A DNA stretch of 7,486 nt from a bacterium (GCA_029559475.1 JAKQBN010000080.1:1-7486), one strand, 5' to 3'. Positions 1 through 6,636 are shown, counted from the stretch's first letter. The notes: generated from the letters alone by a model not told the origin. Numbers and translations are program-made.

Positions 1-103
1 AAAGCCGCCCGTAATTTACTCCCGTACTGTCGGAAAAAGTTTCCGCATTAATACAGGTTACAGAAATAAAAAGCAGCACCGCTGAAGTAAAGATCTTAAA
101 CAT
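1..103 (-). CDS. Start of an exported protein, function unknown (partial, runs off left edge)
   Basis: Reading the minus strand from an ATG at 103-101 gives 34 codons that stay open to the window edge. The translation begins MFKIFTSAVLLFISVTCINA and continues ETFSDSTGVNYGRL. This has the layout of a type I signal peptide: a basic residue at position 3, a hydrophobic core over residues 8-16 and a small residue at position 20 where signal peptidase could cut, so the product is probably periplasmic, outer-membrane or secreted. The cysteine at 17 is not in a good lipobox (preceded by S-V-T), so a lipoprotein is less likely. No clear Shine-Dalgarno sequence precedes the ATG. An in-frame stop lies about 40 bases upstream, with no other standard start codon in between. 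The gene is divergent from the polysaccharide operon, and too little is visible to assign a family or tie it to the pathway. Confidence 0.6.
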   Translation of the reverse strand, partial: MFKIFTSAVLLFISVTCINAETFSDSTGVNYGRL

Positions 104-124
104 GGTGTAAAAATAACTAAATAC

Positions 125-153
125 TTTACTAAAAACAAATAATTATTTATATT
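125..153 (+). promoter_or_regulatory. Candidate sigma-70 promoter for the polysaccharide operon
   Basis: TTTACT at 125-130 (4 of 6 match to TTGACA) is followed, after a 17-base spacer, by TATATT at 148-153 (5 of 6 match to TATAAT). Transcription would start near 160, giving a leader of about 25 bases before the ATG at 186. The spacing is ideal, but the region is very AT-rich and chance matches are easy, so this is a candidate only. Confidence 0.4.
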
Positions 154-180
154 TAGCGCTTTGGGAATGGGAGTGCTGAA
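152..180 (+). repeat. Inverted repeat just upstream of the first operon gene
   Basis: The arms 152-160 (TTTAGCGCT) and 172-180 (AGTGCTGAA) can form a 9-base-pair stem with two G-U wobbles, closing an 11-base loop that holds GGGAATGGG (163-171). The loop carries the only purine-rich, ribosome-site-like sequence ahead of the ATG at 186. It could be an operator or a leader hairpin that masks the ribosome site. If the promoter at 125-153 is right, transcription starting near 160 would remove most of the left arm, so the hairpin and that promoter do not sit easily together. Confidence 0.25.
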
Positions 181-185
181 ATCAG

Positions 186-1072
186 ATGACTGAAATTGAT
201 AAAAAAAGCATTTCGGGCGGCTTTTCCGTTGCGATGTGCGTTTACTACAAGGACGATCCTGACCACTTTAGAGAAGCGGTGGAAAGCGTCATAGGCCAGA
301 CCGTAAAACCTGACGAGATAATCCTGACGGTGGACGGCCCGTGCCGGAAAAGCTTGATTCGGAGATAAAAAGGTTCGAAAAGTACCCGTTCTTTAAAACC
401 GTCAGGCTGGAAAAGAACTCGGGTCACGGGATCGCGAGAAGGGCCGGACTTGAAAAATGTGCCCGTCCGCTCGTCGCTCTTATGGATTCCGACGACATCT
501 GTGTTCCTGACAGATTCGAGAAACAGCTCAAATGCTTCGCTGACGATCCGGATTTGAGCATAGTCGGAAGTGACATAAGCGAATTCATCGGAACGCCTGA
601 TAATGTGATAGGCATAAGGGACCTTCCGGCTGAGGACAGATCCATAAAAGGCTATATGAAATACAGATGCCCGTTCAATCAGATGACGGTGATGTTCAGT
701 CTCAAAGACGTTACTGATGCCGGGGGATATCAGGACTGGTACTGCGACGAGGATTATTATCTGTGGATAAGGATGTATCAGAAAGGCTTTAAATTCAAGA
801 ATATCAAGGAGAGCCTTGTGATGGTGAGGGTCACTGAAGATACTTATGAAAGAAGGGGCGGCAGAAAATATTACGAAAGCGAAAAGGGAATTCAGAAATA
901 TATGCTTGACAATAAAATTATATCCCTGCCTGTTTACGCATATAATGTCCTAATCAGGTATATCCTTCAGGTTATGATGCCCAACAGGCTGAGGGCTTTC
1001 GTGTTCCATAATTTCGCGAGAAAAAAAATAATAAAAAGAACTATCAGGATGTTCCATGCAAAAAAAGTATAA
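186..1072 (+). pseudogene. Family 2 glycosyltransferase, interrupted by a one-base frameshift
   Basis: Two overlapping frames (186-368, and from about 341 to 1072) encode the N- and C-terminal parts of one GT-A fold glycosyltransferase, which would add a sugar to the lipid-linked repeat unit at the cytoplasmic membrane face. The first part has the usual opening (FSVAMCVYYKDDP, then AVESVIGQTVKPDEIILTVDGP). The frame is then lost and ends in a stop at 366-368. The second frame resumes exactly where it should (VPEKLDSEIKRF) and carries the DSDD metal/nucleotide-sugar motif and the CDEDYYLWIRM acceptor/catalytic-base region. One extra base near 338-341 would restore a 295-residue protein of normal family length, with DSDD at about 101-104 and the ED pair at about 189-190. 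The ATG at 186 is the first usable start, since an in-frame stop lies at 177-179; a GGGAG at 169-173 is somewhat far away (12 bases). The 3' end overlaps the next gene by 17 bases. It is a true pseudogene only if the missing base is real and not a sequencing error. Confidence 0.85.
1046..1049 (+). promoter_or_regulatory. Ribosome binding site for the cytidylyltransferase
   Basis: AGGA sits 6 bases ahead of the ATG at 1056, inside the last codons of the glycosyltransferase. This supports 1056 as the start and indicates that the two overlapping genes are translated from the same message. Confidence 0.5.
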
Positions 1073-1487
1073 GAGAGGCTACACTGCTGGAGTTTACGAC
1101 CTTTTTCACATCGGGCATTTGAACCTTTTGAAAAAAGCTAAGGAACAGTGCGAATATCTGATAGTCGCGGTCAGTACCGACGAGCTTGTCCAAAGTTATA
1201 AGAACAAAAAGCCCGTGATCTGCTACGAAGAAAGAAAGGCGATCGTCGAGGCCATCAGATACGTTGACGAGGTAGTACCTCAGGAATCGAGGGACAAGAT
1301 CGCCGCTTTTGAAAAATACAGGTTCGACGTTATGTTCGTCGGCGACGACTGGAAAGGGAATGATGTTTTCGAAAAGACCGACAGATACATGCGCGATCAT
1401 GGCGGATGTGTGGAATACATACCCTACACTACTCACATTTCATCAACGCTTTTAAAAGAAGTCCTCAATCAGATCTACGGCAGATAA
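1056..1487 (+). CDS. tagD: Glycerol-3-phosphate cytidylyltransferase-like nucleotidyltransferase
   Basis: This is a 143-residue cytoplasmic enzyme of the TagD/cytidylyltransferase family, which joins CTP and a phospho-alcohol to give a CDP derivative and pyrophosphate. CDP-glycerol is the family default. The N-terminus reads GYTAGVYDLFHIGHLNLLKK, with the nucleotide-binding HxGH motif at residues 18-21. RYVDEVV (68-74) and GDDWKG (96-101) follow as in TagD. The C-terminal signature is YTTHISSTLLK (124-134), where classical TagD has RTxGISTT. The Arg of that signature is replaced by Tyr, as I recall in some LicD-associated relatives, so the exact substrate (glycerol-3-phosphate, phosphocholine or another phospho-compound) is open. 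The length is slightly above the roughly 130 residues of TagD. The gene overlaps the glycosyltransferase by 17 bases and stops one base before the next ATG. With LicD downstream it probably supplies the CDP-activated donor. The symbol denotes the family, not a proven substrate. Confidence 0.85.
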   Translation: MQKKYKRGYTAGVYDLFHIGHLNLLKKAKEQCEYLIVAVSTDELVQSYKNKKPVICYEERKAIVEAIRYVDEVVPQESRDKIAAFEKYRFDVMFVGDDWKGNDVFEKTDRYMRDHGGCVEYIPYTTHISSTLLKEVLNQIYGR

Positions 1488-1488
1488 A

Positions 1489-2322
1489 ATGCCATTTATA
1501 TTCAGTCAGTGGGAAAAGTTCTGTACCGGCCTTAAAAACGCCGGCATCATAAGCGTTCAGCCTTCGTTCCTTCTAAAAGAAAAACCTCTTTCGCGCTTTC
1601 TCGTTCTCAAGCACGACGTGGAAACTGATCCGTCTAAAGCTTTGATAATGGCAAAGATCGAGAACACTCACGGGCACAGAGGCGTCTATTACGTTCAGGC
1701 CTATCTTCTCGGTTCAGAAAAAAATATCGATATATTAAAAAAAATACAGTCCCTCGGGCATGAAGTGTCATATCATCACGATGTGATGGACCAGTGCAAA
1801 GGCGATATTTTAAAAGCGGCGGACGAATTCGAAAAGAACGCGGATAAATTCAGAAAATGCGGATTTACGGTAAGTACGGTCTGCCAGCACGGGAACCCGG
1901 TGATCGAAAGAAAAGGCTATACATCGAACCGAGACCTTTTCAGGGACGGCGTAACAGCTGAGCGTTTCAGAGGTATTTCCGAGATAATGGTGAACTTTAG
2001 AAACAGGATCAACGCTGATTATAAATATATTTCCGATGCCGGTTACGGCTGGAAGATCATTTTCGATCCTGAGAATAACGATGTTGTTCCGAGTTCCGAT
2101 AAAGACGTTCCTCTGGATTCTTTTGATGATGTGCTTAAAGCCGCCGGGGACAATTCGGTCATCATAAGCACTCACCCGCACAGGTGGCACGAAAACGCAG
2201 TTAAAGCGTTTGTAAAAGACACCACGTTCAGGATCATAAGAACTTCAGCAAAGACCGCAATAAAGATCCCCGGAATGAAGAGACTGATGGGCAGATTCTA
2301 TTACATCGCAAAAAAAATATAG
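1489..2322 (+). CDS. NodB-fold polysaccharide deacetylase-like protein
   Basis: This 277-residue soluble protein shows no signal peptide or membrane segment. Its motifs resemble the polysaccharide deacetylase (NodB/carbohydrate esterase 4) superfamily as seen in surface-glycan clusters: LKHDVETDP (HDVE at 42-45; the Asp would be the catalytic base or metal ligand), GHEVSYHHD (His 91, 96 and 97, in place of the canonical HxxxH metal site), CQHGNP (132-137) and STHPHRW (227-233) near the end. Such enzymes remove N-acetyl groups from amino sugars using a metal ion. A cytoplasmic location suggests action on a lipid-linked or nucleotide-linked intermediate, but this is inference; some members of such clusters may not be deacetylases at all. 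The start at 1489 lies one base after the cytidylyltransferase stop and has only a weak ribosome site, which suggests translational coupling. The position between the CDP-donor enzyme and LicD hints at a role in the same decoration step. Confidence 0.7.
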   Translation: MPFIFSQWEKFCTGLKNAGIISVQPSFLLKEKPLSRFLVLKHDVETDPSKALIMAKIENTHGHRGVYYVQAYLLGSEKNIDILKKIQSLGHEVSYHHDVMDQCKGDILKAADEFEKNADKFRKCGFTVSTVCQHGNPVIERKGYTSNRDLFRDGVTAERFRGISEIMVNFRNRINADYKYISDAGYGWKIIFDPENNDVVPSSDKDVPLDSFDDVLKAAGDNSVIISTHPHRWHENAVKAFVKDTTFRIIRTSAKTAIKIPGMKRLMGRFYYIAKKI

Positions 2323-2323
2323 G
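2321..2323 (+). promoter_or_regulatory. Short ribosome binding site for licD
   Basis: AGG overlaps the TAG stop of the preceding gene and lies 7 bases before the ATG at 2331. It is weak, but well placed for coupled translation. Confidence 0.35.
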
Positions 2324-2330
2324 TTCAGAT

Positions 2331-3155
2331 ATGACCGTAAAGACAGTCCGCGACGTTCAGTTAAAAATACTCGAGATCATGAAATTCACAGACTCATTGT
2401 GCCGTGAAAAAGGCATAGAGTATTTTATCATGGGCGGAACGGCGCTCGGAGCTGTCAGGCACGGCGGATTTATTCCATGGGACGACGATCTGGACATTTT
2501 CATGACATCTGAACAGTACGAAAAGTTCAAAACTTCATTCTACGATAAGAACGATCCACGGTTCGTGCTTCAGGAATGGGGTATTTGTGAAGGATATCTC
2601 GAATACGCAAAGGTCAGAATGAACGGCACTGCTTTTATCGAGGATGTTTATAAGGACAGGAAAGACATGCATCACGGTATCTATGTCGACATAATGATCC
2701 TGCACAAATGTCCCGATTCGAAATTCGTTCAGAGAGCGGTCTATTACTGCTCGAAGTTCGTGACTCTGGCCGCCCTTTCGCAGAGGAACTGGAAACCGAA
2801 GAGTTCGGTTCAGAAAGCCGCGCTTATGCTTTTGAAGATACTTCCGGTAATGCTTCTTTCAAAAATTTCTTACAGCCTCATTTATAAATACGACAGGCTC
2901 GATAAGGATTTCGTATGGTGCTATTTTATAACCAAAGCGAATTTTCTGCAGGGGATATTCAGCCGTGATCTGTTCGACGGACACGGTGAGATAAAATTCG
3001 AAGACGCTATGCTTATGTGCCCGAAGGATATAAAAAAATACCTTGAATTAAGGTTCGGCGACTATATGAAACTGCCGCCTGAAGAAATGCAAAAAGCCGC
3101 GGTCCATGCTCTTGTCTGGGATACCGAAAAAAGTTATGAATTTATTCAGAAATAA
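2331..3155 (+). CDS. licD: LicD-family phosphotransferase
   Basis: This 274-residue protein is of the LicD (fukutin-related) family, whose members transfer a phospho-alcohol group (phosphocholine, phosphoglycerol or phosphoribitol) from a CDP donor to a sugar. The diagnostic signature runs over residues 35-56 and includes GGTALGAVRHGGF followed by IPWDDDLDI; the DDD/D-x-D aspartates are the expected metal and nucleotide-binding residues. An N-terminal helix (VQLKILEIMKFTDSLCREKG) precedes it, as is normal for the family. YVDIMILHKCP (117-127) forms the second conserved block. The length is typical. A hydrophobic stretch near 165-185 may be a membrane-associated helix, but no clear transmembrane span is seen. 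The gene starts 8 bases after the NodB-like gene and its 3' end overlaps wzx by 20 bases. The cytidylyltransferase two genes upstream is its likely donor source. Which phospho-group is moved cannot be read from the sequence. Confidence 0.88.
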   Translation: MTVKTVRDVQLKILEIMKFTDSLCREKGIEYFIMGGTALGAVRHGGFIPWDDDLDIFMTSEQYEKFKTSFYDKNDPRFVLQEWGICEGYLEYAKVRMNGTAFIEDVYKDRKDMHHGIYVDIMILHKCPDSKFVQRAVYYCSKFVTLAALSQRNWKPKSSVQKAALMLLKILPVMLLSKISYSLIYKYDRLDKDFVWCYFITKANFLQGIFSRDLFDGHGEIKFEDAMLMCPKDIKKYLELRFGDYMKLPPEEMQKAAVHALVWDTEKSYEFIQK

Positions 3156-4356
3156 ATATCTGGGCAAGTCCGGCGTAAAGGACGGCCTTTACAACATTCT
3201 CGCGTTCGGCATATATATCGGGATGACTCAGATCGTCATCATGCCTTTTATCGCAAGGATCTCAAAAAGCGATGAGAATTTCTCCGCTATAATAATATTC
3301 ATCACGATCTTCAACATGCTCTGTATAGCCGTCGGCGATGAACTGGGCAATACAAGGATGGTACTATATACTAAGTATAAAGAGAAAAAATTATCGGGAG
3401 ATTTTCATCCCGCTCTCGCTCTACTTCTGATATCCTTCGCCGTTATACTTTTAGTTACCGGGTTGATCGTAGATATACCGCCCTCCGATATCGCCACCTA
3501 CTGCTTTATAGGCGCATTAGGCATCACACGATATTTCGCGATGTCGTCTTTCAGGCTCGAAAGGCGCTTCTTTCACATTTTCATAGTATCTTTAGCTTAC
3601 TGCATAGGATCGCTGCCCGGGATATGGGCCGCGCTCAGATACGGGTTCTTTCTCGCGCCTTTCGCGTCTGGAGAAGCAGCCGCAGTTCTCGCCGTCCTGT
3701 ATTTCCGCCTGCAGGATAAAGACAGGCTGATCAATATGACGGTAACTGAAGAATTCAGGCCTTCAGTAAAGAAATACGGACAGCTCGGAACAGTTTCACT
3801 AATGACGAACCTGATAATCTATCTCGACAGGCTGATCATTTATCCGCTTTTAGGCGCTGCTCCCATGGCCGTCTATTACAGCGCGTCTGCTATGTCGAAG
3901 ATCCTCGGGATGATCAATAATCCCGTAGCGAGCTACGCTCTGTCGGTAATCTCGAAAAAGGACGACAGCAGCGGTCCGAAGATCACGGGCATGCTTTTCA
4001 GGCTGATATTTCCGCTGCTCGCTGTTACGGCGGCATTTTCAGCGGTTCTGACCTATGCTGCTGTTCTGCTTTTATACCCTCAGTATTTTGATTCCGCGAT
4101 CGTTCTGATAATCCCGGTTTCGCTTGCTTCAGCGCTTTCGATAGTATCTTATCTTGTCAGAACCGTCATAATCAGGTTCTACAGCATAAGGAAGTTCCTG
4201 TATGCGAACGTGGTATATGTTATCGTGTTCCTGATCAGCATACTGATCTTCAGCTATTTGTGGGGGATAACGGGTTTCGCGTGGGCTGTATGCCTGTCGA
4301 GAGGAGTTCAGTTCGCTGTTTATCTGCGCCTGATGAAGCCGGGGACGACGAAATGA
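3136..4356 (+). CDS. wzx: Wzx-type polysaccharide flippase
   Basis: This 406-residue integral membrane protein resembles the polysaccharide-transport branch of the MOP/MATE exporter superfamily. It would flip the undecaprenyl-linked repeat unit across the inner membrane. About twelve hydrophobic helices run through the sequence, in the usual two bundles separated by a charged loop near residues 192-215 (RLQDKDRLINMTVTEEFRP). The opening (NKYLGKSGVKDGLYNILAFG) is the usual start of the first helix after a short basic cytoplasmic leader. Arginines and acidic residues inside helices (for example DRLIIYP) are also usual for Wzx. I chose the ATG at 3136 over the in-frame ATG at 3106, because the upstream ten residues (MLLSGIPKKV) lie deep in the licD frame and have no ribosome site. 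Even at 3136 the ribosome site is weak, which suggests coupling to licD translation. It ends in an ATGA overlap with wzy. Family assignment rests on topology and context more than on a motif. Confidence 0.8.
   Translation: MNLFRNKYLGKSGVKDGLYNILAFGIYIGMTQIVIMPFIARISKSDENFSAIIIFITIFNMLCIAVGDELGNTRMVLYTKYKEKKLSGDFHPALALLLISFAVILLVTGLIVDIPPSDIATYCFIGALGITRYFAMSSFRLERRFFHIFIVSLAYCIGSLPGIWAALRYGFFLAPFASGEAAAVLAVLYFRLQDKDRLINMTVTEEFRPSVKKYGQLGTVSLMTNLIIYLDRLIIYPLLGAAPMAVYYSASAMSKILGMINNPVASYALSVISKKDDSSGPKITGMLFRLIFPLLAVTAAFSAVLTYAAVLLLYPQYFDSAIVLIIPVSLASALSIVSYLVRTVIIRFYSIRKFLYANVVYVIVFLISILIFSYLWGITGFAWAVCLSRGVQFAVYLRLMKPGTTK
4341..4345 (+). promoter_or_regulatory. Ribosome binding site deciding the wzy start
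   Basis: GGGGA lies 7 bases before the ATG at 4353. Together with the ATGA stop/start overlap (4353-4356) it favours 4353 over the in-frame ATG at 4260, which would overlap wzx by nearly 100 bases and add 31 residues (MGDNGFRVGCMPVERSSVRC and onward) that do not look like the start of a membrane protein. Confidence 0.5.
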
Positions 4357-5624
4357 ACGCGGGTTTAAACCAATATCACGACGGTTATGCGAAGATGCTT
4401 TTCTGGAGCATCATAATAGGCCTTTTGCCGATAGTGCTCGTTTCGGTAGCGCTTCCTTCGCTTTTTGAGACTTTTCTATATCAGATCCTGGTAGGCTCCA
4501 TGTTCGGAGTGCAGGTTCTCGTCATCACTATTTATTTTATATCTGCCACGGAAAAAAAGATCGACTGGAGATACGTAGCATTCGGCCTTATCTTTTCCCT
4601 GTTCCAGCTCATAACGATACTGCGCTCATCGATCGTTTCAAGTATAAATTTTTTCGACATAATTAACGTGATATCAAGGTTTTTAAGCGTGTTTTTGCTT
4701 TTGTGCATTCCCGCCGGACTCAAGATCTCAAAAGATGCCTTTAACCGTTTTATGCTCTCGATCGTAATTTTATCCGTCATAGCCTGTTTTTACAATTTTA
4801 TCGTAAATTTTTCAGACATTATGAAGATCCTCACCTTCAACAATCCTTTCACGCTCAATTTTTCATCTTTCTACTTTAACAGGAACACTTTCGGACAGCT
4901 GCTTTTCATATCCATCATCGCCTGCACGTTCTTATGGGTTCAGAAAAATTCAAGATTTCTTCTTTTCGCATACGTATTCTTCTTTATCAACCTCATAATA
5001 ACCCTTTCGAGGACAGCTACCGCTTCCGCACTGATATTTCTGTGCGTGCTTATGTTCGTGTTCCTGAAGAAGAAAATTAAACCGTCTCATATCGTTCTCG
5101 CGGTTTCTTTTACAGCTGTTATAGTGATCGCACTGACGAATAAAAAGATCATTTTTTTCATCGTGGGGATGCTTATACGAAGCGATGTGGGAATGAGCGA
5201 CAGGGACAATCTGTGGCTGACCGGCTTTGAGATCCTGAATCAGAACAGCTGGCTCCTCGGAATAGGTTATCTGAGCGGCGTTAATATCATAAAAGAGCTC
5301 GGTTTCAACTTAAAGGAATTCCATTCTTTTTATGTCGAGACCCTGAACGGAGGAGGACTGGCCGACCTTATAATGCATTTCGGGCTTTTCGGCTACACTC
5401 TGAACAGGATAATACATATCCGCTCTTTCGACAAAGATCCTTCTTCTGTATATTTTTCTGCTTATATCGCGCTTTTCGTTTATATGACGTTCGAGAGCGC
5501 TTCTTTCTTTACGATGGGATATGTGGGGACTCTGTTTACGGCTTTTTTTATAACGATGCCGGTTCTTTATTCGAACCGGGCTTTGGAAAAACCGGGTGTC
5601 AGTTCTTCTTCTTTGAGGAAATGA
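4353..5624 (+). CDS. wzy: Wzy-type O-antigen/capsule repeat-unit polymerase
   Basis: This 423-residue polytopic inner-membrane protein has about eleven to twelve hydrophobic helices and the O-antigen polymerase/ligase (Wzy/WaaL) pattern. FNRNTFGQ (175-182) precedes a helix. LSRTATASA (218-226) is the usual short SRT/SRS motif at a helix start. The large external loop holds SDRDNLW (282-288), LLGIGYLSG (301-309) and FHSFYVETLNGGGLADLI (323-340), equivalent to the conserved GR..W, GxG and H-N/S-x-[YF] motifs around which the lipid-linked donor is bound. It would join repeat units at their reducing end on the periplasmic face. Wzy rather than WaaL ligase is inferred from its place directly after wzx, opposite wzz. 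The start at 4353 forms an ATGA overlap with wzx and has a GGGGA ribosome site. The last 26 bases run over the 3' end of the opposing wzz gene. It is the last gene of the rightward operon. Confidence 0.82.
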   Translation: MNAGLNQYHDGYAKMLFWSIIIGLLPIVLVSVALPSLFETFLYQILVGSMFGVQVLVITIYFISATEKKIDWRYVAFGLIFSLFQLITILRSSIVSSINFFDIINVISRFLSVFLLLCIPAGLKISKDAFNRFMLSIVILSVIACFYNFIVNFSDIMKILTFNNPFTLNFSSFYFNRNTFGQLLFISIIACTFLWVQKNSRFLLFAYVFFFINLIITLSRTATASALIFLCVLMFVFLKKKIKPSHIVLAVSFTAVIVIALTNKKIIFFIVGMLIRSDVGMSDRDNLWLTGFEILNQNSWLLGIGYLSGVNIIKELGFNLKEFHSFYVETLNGGGLADLIMHFGLFGYTLNRIIHIRSFDKDPSSVYFSAYIALFVYMTFESASFFTMGYVGTLFTAFFITMPVLYSNRALEKPGVSSSSLRK

Positions 5625-6636
5625 CCCCGCAGATCATTTTTTTATAATCGAGAAAATAATTCATTATTACGAGCAGAGATCCGAAAGGCAGAGCAATTAT
5701 TACCGACAGAAGTAGAATTACGGCTTTATCAGGCTTGTGAGGCTTGCGTTTGATTATCGCGTCGTCGAGTATCCTGACGACCTTTATGTTCTTGTTCTCC
5801 TCGATCTGATTAAGCTCTTTCTGCTTTACAAGTGTCAGATAAACTTCCTGCTTGATGGATACCTGGCGCATAAGCCGCTGTAATTCGAGCTGAAGATCGG
5901 GTGAACTCAATATATTCCTGTTGCTCTCCCTGAACTTTTTCAGTTCGTCTTCTGCAGCCTGAAGTTCGCCGAATAAAAGATCGACCCTGTTGTTGATAAA
6001 AAGAAGATTCTCCTTAACAGATTCCTTCTGGCTTTCGTTCACCCAGTTGGTCACAAAGAGGGAAACATAGTTCGCTATATCCCTCGCAAGCACCGGGTCC
6101 TCCATATCAACGAATACTTTGATAAGCCCCGTGTCCTCATCCTCGCTCGTGCTGATCCTTTTCTCGGACATGTATTCGCTGAATTTGTTGATCAGATCAT
6201 CGCGCCATTCCTTTTCATCCTGTTCGGACTGAATATAATCAGGCTTCTCATCTCCGTAAAGGCCGTTGAAATAGTCGAGAAGCGTTATTTTTTTATCGTA
6301 GCCCTTTATCTGCCATTCGTGGGTCATGATCCGCTTTGATAACGAACGGCTTTTGGCTATGTCGGGTATGTTGTAGTTGCCCGATCCTTCGGATACCCCA
6401 GCGACGCCGAACTGTCTTGCTATGTCGCTCATCGGGGAGTTAAGATCGCCCGTTCCGGTGGGATAAAGCGTTATCTTGCTGCGGTAAAGCGGAGTGGCTA
6501 TGAAAATATAAGCGACAGCGAGAAGAATGAAAGCAGCCGTGACCAGAGCTATCAGTCTCCGGCCCTGCCATATTATTTTTAAGATCACTATGATATCGAT
6601 CTCATATTCACTATTTTCCTTTACTTCCTCTGCCAT
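5599..6636 (-). CDS. wzz: Wzz-type chain-length determinant (polysaccharide co-polymerase)
   Basis: This 345-residue inner-membrane protein sets the modal length of the polymer made by Wzy. The N-terminus has a short cytoplasmic segment (YEIDIIVILKIIWQGRR), a first transmembrane helix at about 29-48, then TPLYRSKITLYP (48-59), the classic start of the Wzz periplasmic domain. A predicted coiled-coil region runs from about 205 to 282. The second transmembrane helix (about 305-327) is preceded by ILDDAIIKRKPHKPDK (289-304), the proline-rich motif typical of the family. No tyrosine-kinase domain follows the second helix; the 18-residue tail is basic (KKMICGVISSKKKN), as in O-antigen Wzz rather than Wzc-type autokinases. 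The ATG at 6636 follows the epimerase stop by 18 bases, so the two genes form one transcript. The gene converges on wzy with a 26-base tail-to-tail overlap, and I see no terminator between them. Confidence 0.88.
   Translation of the reverse strand: MAEEVKENSEYEIDIIVILKIIWQGRRLIALVTAAFILLAVAYIFIATPLYRSKITLYPTGTGDLNSPMSDIARQFGVAGVSEGSGNYNIPDIAKSRSLSKRIMTHEWQIKGYDKKITLLDYFNGLYGDEKPDYIQSEQDEKEWRDDLINKFSEYMSEKRISTSEDEDTGLIKVFVDMEDPVLARDIANYVSLFVTNWVNESQKESVKENLLFINNRVDLLFGELQAAEDELKKFRESNRNILSSPDLQLELQRLMRQVSIKQEVYLTLVKQKELNQIEENKNIKVVRILDDAIIKRKPHKPDKAVILLLSVIIALPFGSLLVIMNYFLDYKKMICGVISSKKKN

Larger units (their letters stand above)
104..185. promoter_or_regulatory. AT-rich divergent intergenic region
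   Basis: This 82-base gap separates the start codons of the leftward exported-protein gene and the rightward glycosyltransferase gene. It is much richer in A+T than the flanking coding sequence, and it is the only true intergenic stretch in the window longer than about 20 bases. It must therefore carry promoter elements for the leftward gene and, unless transcription enters from elsewhere, for the six-gene rightward operon. I saw no JUMPstart/ops-like element in it. Confidence 0.6.

Noticed and set aside
53-103. Lipoprotein signal peptide for the left-edge gene because of Cys17
   Set aside because: The residues before the cysteine (S-V-T) are a poor lipobox, and a type I cleavage site after Ala20 fits better. 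Looser lipoboxes exist in some phyla, so this is not fully excluded.
336-345. Programmed ribosomal frameshift as the explanation for the split glycosyltransferase
   Set aside because: A minus-one shift would be needed at GGCCCGTGCC, which is not a slippery X-XXY-YYZ heptamer, and I saw no obvious stimulatory stem just downstream. A missing base is the simpler explanation.
1044-1436. 130-codon open frame on the minus strand opposite the cytidylyltransferase
   Set aside because: It lies fully inside a gene with clear family motifs, shows no recognisable motif of its own, and is explained by the codon bias of the gene opposite.
1810-2190. 126-codon open frame on the minus strand opposite the NodB-like gene
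   Set aside because: It is antisense to a motif-bearing gene, has no recognisable motif, and does not fit the tight plus-strand operon.
3106-3135. Upstream ATG of wzx (ten extra residues)
   Set aside because: It would overlap licD by 50 bases with no ribosome site and add residues not typical of the family's N-terminus. The ATG at 3136 fits better.
5635-5642. T-run just after the wzy stop as a rho-independent terminator
   Set aside because: No GC-rich inverted repeat directly precedes it, and the run is coding sequence for the lysines near the Wzz C-terminus.
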